Positions 1 through 5,438 of a stretch of DNA of 5,438 nucleotides are shown here, one piece after another. Each line of letters begins with the position of its first letter. Within the stretch, counting starts at the first letter, position 1. The position numbers and the translations under genes are program-made. Under the pieces are notes generated by a model. It searched no databases. It saw nothing but the letters and a program-made list of their open reading frames with translations, and was not told the DNA's origin. The stretch lies in NCBI GenBank assembly GCA_000168735.1, contig AASF01002166.1, positions 1 through 5,438 on the forward strand. Reading direction: 5' to 3'. The stretch comes from Candidatus Endoriftia persephone str. Hot96_1+Hot96_2 (GTDB taxonomy: Bacteria > Pseudomonadota > Gammaproteobacteria > Chromatiales > Chromatiaceae).

Positions 1-651
1 CCCTTGATCATCGCCGGTTGGGCCTCCAACTCAAAATATGCCTTTCTTGGCGCAATGCGCTCCGCAGCGCAGATCGTCTCCTACGAGATCGCCATGGGCT
101 TTGCTCTGGTGGGCGTGCTGGTGGCGGCGGGTAGCCTGAATCTGGGCGCCATCGTCAATGCCCAGCACGGCGGGCTCTTCTCCTGGTTCTGGCTGCCATT
201 GTTGCCGCTGTTTGTGGTCTATGTAATCTCCGGCGTGGCAGAGTCGAACCGTGCGCCATTCGACGTAGCGGAGGGTGAGTCGGAGATCGTGGCGGGGTTT
301 CATATCGACTATTCGGGCATGACGTTTGCTGCCTTCTTTCTCGCCGAGTACGCCAACATGATCCTGATCTCGGCGCTGACCGCGCTGATGTTCATGGGTG
401 GCTGGCTCTCCCCCTTTGAAGGCTGGCCGGTGCTCGGTGCGCTGTTCGACTGGGTGCCTGGTTTTGTCTGGTTGGTGTTTAAGACCGCGTTCTTCATGTT
501 TCTGTTTCTATGGTTGCGTGCGACCTTTCCGCGTTACCGCTATGACCAGATCATGCGGCTCGGCTGGAAAGTGTTCATCCCGATCACCATCGTCTGGATC
601 GCAGTGGTGGGTCTGGCGGTGGTCTATCAGCTCCCCTGGTGGTTCGATTGA
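1..651 (+). CDS. nuoH: NADH-quinone oxidoreductase subunit H (NuoH), 5'-truncated by the window edge
   Basis: NuoH (ND1 family) is the membrane subunit of complex I that forms much of the quinone-binding cavity and joins the peripheral arm to the membrane arm. The reading frame is open from base 1 and ends at TGA 649-651, giving 216 residues. Family members are usually about 330-350 aa, so roughly the first third lies upstream. Recognisable blocks are [17 protein letters not shown] near the left edge, [17 protein letters not shown] (an acidic loop lining the quinone chamber in the family), [18 protein letters not shown], and [18 protein letters not shown] before the last transmembrane helix. 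Several hydrophobic helices are evident. Unlike every gene downstream, this stretch shows no frame break and no substitution that looks damaging. nuoI begins 13 bases after its stop, consistent with one operon. Confidence 0.97.
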   Translation, partial: PLIIAGWASNSKYAFLGAMRSAAQIVSYEIAMGFALVGVLVAAGSLNLGAIVNAQHGGLFSWFWLPLLPLFVVYVISGVAESNRAPFDVAEGESEIVAGFHIDYSGMTFAAFFLAEYANMILISALTALMFMGGWLSPFEGWPVLGALFDWVPGFVWLVFKTAFFMFLFLWLRATFPRYRYDQIMRLGWKVFIPITIVWIAVVGLAVVYQLPWWFD

Positions 652-655
652 GAGG
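651..655 (+). promoter_or_regulatory. Shine-Dalgarno site for nuoI
   Basis: AGAGG overlaps the last base of the nuoH stop and lies 9 bases before the ATG at 665. It supports that start and suggests coupled translation of nuoH and nuoI. Confidence 0.6.
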
Positions 656-664
656 CTCTGACCA

Positions 665-1159
665 ATGAATGCACTGACCAAACTATTTCAAGAGCCTGTT
701 CCTGCTGGACGCTGTTGCAGTGGCTTGCGGCTGACCGGACGCTACCTGTTTAAGCGCAAGTTCACGGTGATGTATCCGGAGGAGAAGGCGCCCAGTCTCG
801 CCGCGCTTTCGTGGTCTGCACGCGCAACGTCGCTATGCCAGCGGCGAGGAGCGTTGTATCGCCTGCAACGCTGTGTGAGGCGACTTGTCCGGCGCTGGCG
901 ATCACTATCGAAGCTTCGCCCCGTGAGGATGGTTCGCGGCGCACCACACGCTACGACATCGATCTGTTGCAAGTGCATCTTCTGCGGTTACTGTCAGGAG
1001 TCCTGCCCGGTGGACGCGATCGTCGAAACCCGCATCTACGAGTATCACTTTGAGAACCGAGAAGATGCGGTGATGACAAAACAGAAATTGCTGGCGCTGG
1101 GCGATAAGTATGAGGCCCAGCTCGCAGCAGATATCGAGGCCCAGGCGAGATATCGCTGA
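665..1159 (+). CDS. nuoI: NADH-quinone oxidoreductase subunit I (NuoI), 2x[4Fe-4S] ferredoxin-like, multiply frameshifted as given
   Basis: NuoI is the TYKY-type iron-sulfur subunit holding clusters N6a and N6b, which relay electrons from the peripheral arm towards N2 and quinone. The frame is open from 665 to the stop at 1157-1159, but parts of that translation are nonsense. Reading across frames restores the family: [46 protein letters not shown], then both cluster motifs. Cluster one, C-x2-C-x2-C-x3-CP, has cysteine codons at 855, 864, 874 and 886. Cluster two has them at 974, 983, 992 and 1004 ([12 protein letters not shown]). [15 protein letters not shown] and the C-terminal ARYR follow. 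Six extra bases, near 687, 713, 730, 800, 869 and 969, explain all shifts and leave exactly 162 aa, the usual length. The sum is two whole codons, so one frame looks falsely continuous. All eight ligands survive, so the gene is probably intact in the organism. Confidence 0.93.
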   Translation: MNALTKLFQEPVPAGRCCSGLRLTGRYLFKRKFTVMYPEEKAPSLAALSWSARATSLCQRRGALYRLQRCVRRLVRRWRSLSKLRPVRMVRGAPHATTSICCKCIFCGYCQESCPVDAIVETRIYEYHFENREDAVMTKQKLLALGDKYEAQLAADIEAQARYR

Positions 1160-1173
1160 GCCTGGAAGATTAG

Positions 1174-1186
1174 CCAACCCGGTTGG
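1174..1186 (+). repeat. Short perfect inverted repeat in the nuoI-nuoJ gap
   Basis: CCAACC-C-GGTTGG is a perfect 6-base inverted repeat around one central base, just before the nuoJ start. As RNA it could fold as about four pairs with a five-base loop. No T tract follows, so it is not an intrinsic terminator. It may be chance. Confidence 0.35.
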
Positions 1187-1195
1187 ATGACCCCG

Positions 1196-1811
1196 ATGAC
1201 CTTTGAAAAGATTGTCTTTTATGTTTTGGCGGCGCTCCTGATCTTTGCCGCCACGATGGTGATCACCCGGCGTAATCCGGTGCAACTCGGGCGCTGTTTT
1301 TGATCGTTGCGTTTATCGCAACCAGCGGGCTCTGGCTGCTGGGCGGAGGGCGGAGTTTCTCGCGATGAGCCCTGGTGCTGGTCTACGTCGGTGCGGTGAT
1401 GGTGCTGTTCCTGTTTGTGGTGATGATGCTGCGATATTGAGATCGCCACCCTCCGGGCAGGGCTTTATTCGCTATCTGGCCGGTCGGACTGGTGATGGCC
1501 AGTGGGCGATGGGCGCAGAGCTGTTGCTGGTGGTGGGACCACAGAACTTTGGTCTTGAGAAGTTTGGCAGCGCCTGCGCGTCATGCAGCCGACTACAGCA
1601 ATACAGAGGAGCTCGGCAGCGTGCTCTACACGGGTCTATATGTATCCGTTTGAGATTGCCGCGGTGATCCTCGCTGGTGGCGATTATTGCTGCAATCAGA
1701 CTGACCATGCGTAAACGTCCCGAGAACAAGAGCATCGATCCATCCCAACAGGTGGTGGTGAAGCGTGCTGATCGGGTGCGGATGGTGCAGATGGACGCAG
1801 AGAAGAGTTAG
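1196..1811 (+). CDS. nuoJ: NADH-quinone oxidoreductase subunit J (NuoJ), heavily frameshifted as given
   Basis: NuoJ (ND6 family) is a five-helix membrane subunit between NuoH and NuoK. Its TM3 helix takes part in coupling quinone chemistry to proton pumping. No single frame covers it. Stitched across frames it reads MTFEKIVFYVLAALL, ITRRNPVHSALFLIVAF, SGLWLLAEAEFLAMSLV, VYVGAVMVLFLFVVMMLDIE, MGAELLLVVGPQNFGLEKFG, ARHAADYSNTEELGSVLYT, YPFEIAAVILLVAIIAA and a hydrophilic tail, ending at TAG 1809-1811. Thirteen extra bases suffice, near 1285, 1290, 1342, 1349, 1371, 1432, 1462, 1479, 1504 (two), 1569, 1633 and 1673. Removing them gives exactly 200 aa, normal for the family. An ATG at 1187 in the same frame is an alternative start. 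I prefer 1196 because homologues begin MTFE and GGA precedes it by 8 bases. The frame break density is the highest in the window. Confidence 0.9.
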
Positions 1812-1814
1812 GAG
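1811..1814 (+). promoter_or_regulatory. Shine-Dalgarno site deciding the GTG start of nuoK
   Basis: GGAG overlaps the last base of the nuoJ stop TAG (1809-1811) and sits 8 bases before GTG 1823. There is no in-frame ATG nearby that would retain the N-terminal helix, so this site supports the GTG start and tight nuoJ-nuoK coupling. Confidence 0.6.
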
Positions 1815-1822
1815 TTGGGTCT

Positions 1823-2129
1823 GTGATAGCGCTTTCAGATTATCTTGTAGTGGGTGCCATCCTGTTTGCCCCTGAGCATTGCAGGCATCTTCCTGAATCG
1901 TAAGAACGTGATCATCCTGCTGATGTGTATCGAGTTGATGCTGTTGGCGGTCAATATCAACTTTGTTGCCTTCTCCCATTTTCTCGGGGATAGCGCGGGT
2001 CAGGTGTTCGTCTTCTTTATCCTGACGGTGGCCGCAGCAGAGGCGGCGATCGGGTTGGCGCTGCTGGTGGTGCTGTTCCGCAGCAGGCGCAGCATCAATG
2101 TTGAGGATATGGATGCCCTGAAGGGGTAG
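1823..2129 (+). CDS. nuoK: NADH-quinone oxidoreductase subunit K (NuoK), one frameshift as given
   Basis: NuoK (ND4L family, related to MrpC) is a three-helix membrane subunit in the proton path between NuoJ and the antiporter-like NuoN. It starts at GTG 1823, reads [15 protein letters not shown], then an extra C in the CCCC run at 1869-1872 shifts the frame. The rest is continuous to TAG 2127-2129: [51 protein letters not shown] and the terminal [12 protein letters not shown]. Removing one C gives 101 aa, close to the usual 100-102. The two essential membrane glutamates of the family are present, at codons 1932-1934 (in IELML) and 2040-2042 (in AAAEAA). A caller restricted to one frame would begin at ATG 1854 and miss the first helix. 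Confidence 0.94.
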
Positions 2130-2266
2130 TGTGCGGCGCGGGTGCGCGATGTCGTGCTCCGCATGAATCAGAATGGCAAGGTGCAGAGCAGATTTCTGCA
2201 AATGGGCTGTAGTGGGCGTTCGGGGGAACCCGTTCGACCGGGGGATAGCGTAGAAAACAGACAACC
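2130..2266 (+). other. nuoK-nuoL intergenic region with small inverted repeats
   Basis: This 137-base gap is by far the longest in the block; the others are 11-36 bases. It holds GCGC-GGGT-GCGC at 2136-2147, a hairpin at 2182-2200 and a hairpin at 2215-2231 (GG-c-GTTC and GAAC-CC around a GGGG loop). None is followed by a T tract, so I see no intrinsic terminator. No convincing sigma-70 -10/-35 pair and no strong Shine-Dalgarno site directly before nuoL were found. The nearest purine-rich run (GGGGGA) ends about 21 bases upstream of the start. Its role is unknown; processing or modest attenuation of the transcript is possible. Confidence 0.5.
2182..2200 (+). repeat. Inverted repeat / potential hairpin in the nuoK-nuoL gap
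   Basis: TGCAGA (2182-2187) and TCTGCA (2195-2200) are perfect reverse complements around a seven-base loop. A nested GCAGA-TT-TCTGC (2188-2199) competes with it. No T run follows. Function unknown. Confidence 0.4.
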
Positions 2267-4275
2267 ATGGAAAATATATACCTCATCATAGTATTGGCTC
2301 CTCTGTTGGGCGCCATTATCGCGGGTTTCCTTGGTGGCAGTATCGGTCGCAAGGGTGCCCACTGGGTGACCACCGCGGGGCGTTGGCATCAGCCGCGCTG
2401 CTGTCGCTCTATACTCTGAAGCGCTTTGCGCTCGACGCTGAAGCGGTTTTCAATGGTCCGATTTACACCTGGATGGTGAGTGGCGGAATCAACATGGAGG
2501 TGGGCTTTCTGGTTGATCAGCTGACCGTCCGTGATGATCAGCGTGGTGACCTTTGTCTCCTTCTGCGTGCATGTCTACACCATCGGTTACATGGCGGATG
2601 ACGAGCACAACTGGCCGAAAGAGAGTCTTGCCGGGCGCAATAGCTACCAGCGTTTCTTCAGCTACATCTCGTTGTTCACCTTCTCTATGTTGATGTTGGT
2701 GATGTCCAACAACTTCATGCAGCTGTTCTTCGGCTGGGAGGCGGTGGGCCTGGTCTCCTATTTGCTGATCGGCTTCTGGTCGGTGCGTCCGACTGCAATC
2801 TTTGCCAACCTGAAGGCGTTTCTGGTCAACCCGGGTGGGTGACTTTGGCTTTATTCTCGGCATTGCCGCGATTGTGATGTACTTCGGCAGTCTCGATTAT
2901 CGCGAGGTGTTCGAGCTGGCGATGGATCCAAGCAAGGGCTTTGCCGACAAGCAGATCGATATCTTTGGCGGTGTCTCACTGATGTCGGCGATCGGTATCT
3001 TGCTGTTTATCGGCGCCATGGGTAAGTCGGCGCAGGTGCCGCTGCATGTCTGGCTGCCCGACTCGATGGAAGGCCCGACGCCGATCTCCGCGTTGATCCA
3101 CGCTGCGACCATGGTCACTGCCGGTATCTTTATGGTGGCGCGTATGTCGCCGCTCTATGAGTTGTCCGAGACCGCGCTCAGTTTTGTGCTGGTGATCCGG
3201 TGCCACCACCGCTTTCTTCACTGGCCTGATCGGCATAGTGCAGAACGATATCAAACGGGTGGTGGCCTATTCGACCCTGTCACAGCTGGGTTACATGATG
3301 GTGGCGCTGGGCGCATCGGCCTATGCCCGCTGGTATCTTCCACCTGATGACTCACGCTTTCTTCAAGGCGCTGCTGTTCCTTGCCGCCGGCTCTGTGATC
3401 ATCGGTATGCATCACGATCAAGATATCCGCAACATGGGTGGCATCAAGAAGTACATGCCGATCACCTACTGGACCTCGCTGATCGGTTCACTGGCGCTGA
3501 TCGGTTTCCCCGGGCTTCTCCGGCTTCTTCTCCAAAGATGCGATCATCGAAGCGGTGCACCACTCCAGCGTGGCGGGCGCAGGCTATGCCTATCTGCTGG
3601 TGGTGGCCGGGGTGTTTGTCACCGCGCTCTACAGCTTCCGCATGTTCTTTCTGGTGTTCCATGGCGAGGGGCCGCGTGATGAACATGCCAAAGAGCATAT
3701 CCATGAGACCCCAAAGGTGGTGACGATACCGCTGATTCTGTTGGCGATCCCATCCGTTGGTCTCGGCTATCTGACTATAGAACCGATGCTGTTTGGTGAC
3801 TGGTTCAGCGGTGTGCTGCATGTGTCAGCGCAGCATAATGTGCTGGCCGAAATGGGTGAGCAATTCCAGCGGTTCAGCAGGCTTTATCCTGCCATGGCAT
3901 GATGGGGCTGCCGTTCTGGTTGGCACTGGGTGGTTTTCTCACCGCCTGGTACATCTATATGAAGGATCCGTCAATTGCCGAGCGGATCAAGTCCGAAGGC
4001 CAGCCGCCGCTCTACACTCTGCTGGATAAAAAGTACTGGTTCGATGAGGCCTATCAGCTGGTGTTTGCCCGGTGGCAGCCGCCTGATCGGTAAGCTGTTC
4101 TGGTTTGTCGGTGACCGCACTTTGATCGATGGCCTGCTGGTCAACGGATCAGCGCGCAGCGTGGGCTGGATTGCCGGTGTGGTGCGGCATGTGCAGACCG
4201 GTTACCTCTATCACTATGCGATTGCCCATGATTCTGGGTCTGCTGCTGATGCTGACCTGGTTCGTGATTGTATAA
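2267..4275 (+). CDS. nuoL: NADH-quinone oxidoreductase subunit L (NuoL), multiply frameshifted as given
   Basis: NuoL (ND5 family) is the distal antiporter-like proton pump of complex I, with the long lateral helix at its C-terminus. It starts at ATG 2267 ([18 protein letters not shown]) and ends at TAA 4273-4275 (LTWFVIV). Across frames the family is continuous: [143 protein letters not shown] and [15 protein letters not shown]. Channel residues are present: Glu in GWE (2738-2740), Lys in GKSAQ (3024-3026), Lys in FSKD (3534-3536). Nine extra bases, near 2530, 2831, 3198, 3328, 3515, 3870, 3892, 4070 and 4227, explain most shifts. A further site at 2376-2383 is two extra bases or one missing. 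The repaired product is about 665-666 aa, normal. Seven of the nine lengthen a C run. Confidence 0.94.
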
Positions 4276-4282
4276 GAAGACG

Positions 4283-4287
4283 AAGGA
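4283..4287 (+). promoter_or_regulatory. Shine-Dalgarno site for nuoM
   Basis: AAGGA lies 8 bases before ATG 4296 in the 20-base nuoL-nuoM gap. It supports 4296 as the nuoM start over the other in-frame starts such as GTG 4368. Confidence 0.7.
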
Positions 4288-4295
4288 TACAAAGC

Positions 4296-5438
4296 ATGAT
4301 TGCGGATTGGCCAATCCTCAGCCTTACCGTTTGGCTGCCTATCATGCGGCGGCGCCCGTGGTGCTCGCCAGTGGTGATCGTGAACCTAATGCAACTCGCT
4401 GGACTGCACTGATCATTGCGCTGCTCACCTTTATCGTGAGTCTGCCACTCTGGTTCGGCTTCGATAGCTCGACCGCCGAGATGCAGTTTGTCGAGCGCGC
4501 TGCCTGGATCCCTCTGCTCAATATCGAGTATTACATGGGCGTCGATGGCATCTCGGATGCCGTTGATCGTGTTGACCACCTTCATCACCCCGCTAGTGGT
4601 GATCGCCGGTTGGGAGGTGATTCAGTACAAACCCTCACAATACATGGCGGCCTTCCTGATCATGGAGGGTGTCATGGTGGGCGTCTTCTCTGCCCTTGAT
4701 GCGATGCTCTTCTATGTATTCTGGGAATCGATGCTGATTCCGATGTTCGTCATCATCGGTGTCTGGGGTGGGCCGAATCGCGTCTACGCCACCATCAAGT
4801 TTTTCCTCTACACTTTTCTTGGCTCAGTCTTTATGCTGGTCGCACTGATTTATATGTTCTTTCAGCTCGGGCAGTTTCGAGATCCTCGGGTTTTCATGAC
4901 CTCAAGCTGGGCCTGAACGAACAGATCCTGATCTTTATCGCCTTTCTGCTCGGCGTTTGCCGCTGAAGGTGCCGATGTGGCCGGTCCACACCGTGGTTGC
5001 CAGGATGCCCATGTCGAGGCGCCCACTGGCGGTTCTGTGATCCTGGCGGCGATCATGCTGAAGATCGGAGGCTATGGCTTCCTGCGCTTCAGTCTGCCGA
5101 TCACACCCGATGCCAGTCACACACTCGACTGGCTGATCATCGGTATGTCGTTGATCGCGGTGGTCTATATCGGTTTTGTTGCGCTGGTACAGCAGGACAT
5201 GAAGAAGCTGATCGCCTATTCGTCGATCGCCCATATGGGGTTTGTCACCCTCGGCTTCTTCATCGTCTTCACCATATCTTCTGGTTCCAGCGATGCCTCC
5301 GGTGCAATCCTCGGTGTTGAGGGTGGCATGGTGCAGATGGTCTCCCACGGCTTTATCTCAGCGGCGATGTTCCTCTGCGTGGGGGTTCTCTACGATCGAC
5401 TGCACAGCCGTGAGATCGGCGACTACGGTGGTGTGATC
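4296..5438 (+). CDS. nuoM: NADH-quinone oxidoreductase subunit M (NuoM), 3'-truncated by the window edge and multiply frameshifted as given
   Basis: NuoM (ND4 family) is the central antiporter-like proton pump of the membrane arm. It begins at ATG 4296 ([15 protein letters not shown]). Stitched text continues [148 protein letters not shown] and [13 protein letters not shown], still open at the right edge. Family members are about 500 aa; some 378 residues are present. Expected channel residues are seen: Glu in FWE (4725-4727), Lys in KVPMW (4966-4968), Lys in MLKIGG (5061-5063). Nine extra bases, near 4347, 4357, 4556, 4878, 4894, 4952, 4962, 4993 and 5002, explain the shifts. From 5004 the frame is clean for 435 bases. 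The stretch at 5268-5300 is less like homologues and could hide a compensated pair of indels. Confidence 0.93.

Noticed and set aside
2215..2231. Intrinsic terminator between nuoK and nuoL
   Set aside because: A GC-rich hairpin can form, but no T tract follows; the next bases are GTTCGACCGGGGG. Essential genes of the same complex also continue downstream.
1626..2264. 212-codon open frame on the - strand opposite nuoJ, nuoK and the gap
   Set aside because: It lies antisense to recognisable nuoJ and nuoK. Its translation is rich in His, Gln, Pro and Arg, typical of a shadow of membrane-protein codons, and it resembles no family I know.
2163..2291. 42-codon + strand open frame in the nuoK-nuoL gap running into nuoL
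   Set aside because: It has no ribosome site, overlaps the nuoL start, and its sequence shows no recognisable signal or motif.
2489..2863. 124-codon open frame on the - strand within nuoL
   Set aside because: It is opposite strongly conserved NuoL sequence in its correct frame and is a shadow; its composition is hydrophilic and low in recognisable motifs.
4347..4357. A single one-base deletion near the nuoM start instead of two extra C bases
   Set aside because: Two removed C bases give LPIMGGAVVLASGD, a smooth NuoM N-terminus, and match the insertion bias elsewhere. A deletion reading gives a less natural sequence, though it cannot be excluded.
665..5004. Programmed ribosomal frameshifting at many sites in the operon
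   Set aside because: Programmed +1 sites normally place a slippery codon next to a stop or rare codon, one or two per gene. Here there are up to 13 per gene, in diverse contexts, often with no adjacent stop, and essential subunits would be made at negligible yield.
665..5438. Genuine pseudogenisation of complex I, as in a reduced symbiont genome
   Set aside because: Residues are conserved to the level of all eight NuoI cysteines and the key Glu/Lys of NuoK, NuoL and NuoM. Damage is almost purely single-base insertion, nuoH is intact, and repaired lengths are exact. Decay would also leave substitutions and larger deletions.

Overview
The window is one co-directional block of the nuo operon, which encodes the proton-translocating NADH:quinone oxidoreductase (respiratory complex I). 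All genes are on the + strand in the canonical order nuoH (3' part) - nuoI - nuoJ - nuoK - nuoL - nuoM (5' part). The wording of the reconstructed proteins fits a gammaproteobacterium. Examples are NuoH with its [11 protein letters not shown] motif, NuoJ beginning MTFEKIVFYV, and NuoM beginning [11 protein letters not shown] sulfur-oxidising or Chromatiales-like lineage, free-living or symbiotic, is a guess from general resemblance and cannot be proven here.

Layout: nuoH runs from the left edge to 651 and is clean. nuoI (665-1159), nuoJ (1196-1811), nuoK (1823-2129), nuoL (2267-4275) and nuoM (4296 to the right edge) follow with short gaps of 11-36 bases. The exception is a 137-base gap between nuoK and nuoL that holds small inverted repeats. 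No RNA gene, mobile element, CRISPR array or clear promoter or intrinsic terminator was seen. A single polycistronic transcript is expected.

The striking property is that every gene after nuoH is broken by frame changes. Re-reading the protein across frames shows that about 38 sites between 665 and 5004 can each be explained by ONE EXTRA base. One further site (about 2376-2383) is either two extra bases or one missing base. Removing the extra bases restores nuoI to 162 aa, nuoJ to 200 aa, nuoK to 101 aa and nuoL to about 665-666 aa. These are ordinary lengths for the families, and every cofactor cysteine and channel Glu or Lys I looked for is present. Many extra bases lengthen a C or G run, and five of them fall in the word GCCC. 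This looks like insertion-type sequencing or assembly error in a functional operon rather than genuine gene decay, but that is an inference.

Function: NuoI carries two [4Fe-4S] clusters (N6a, N6b) that pass electrons along the peripheral arm towards quinone. NuoH forms the membrane part of the quinone cavity. NuoJ and NuoK link it to the antiporter-like pumps NuoM and NuoL. Apart from the frame pattern the content is conventional, and I found no new biological system.
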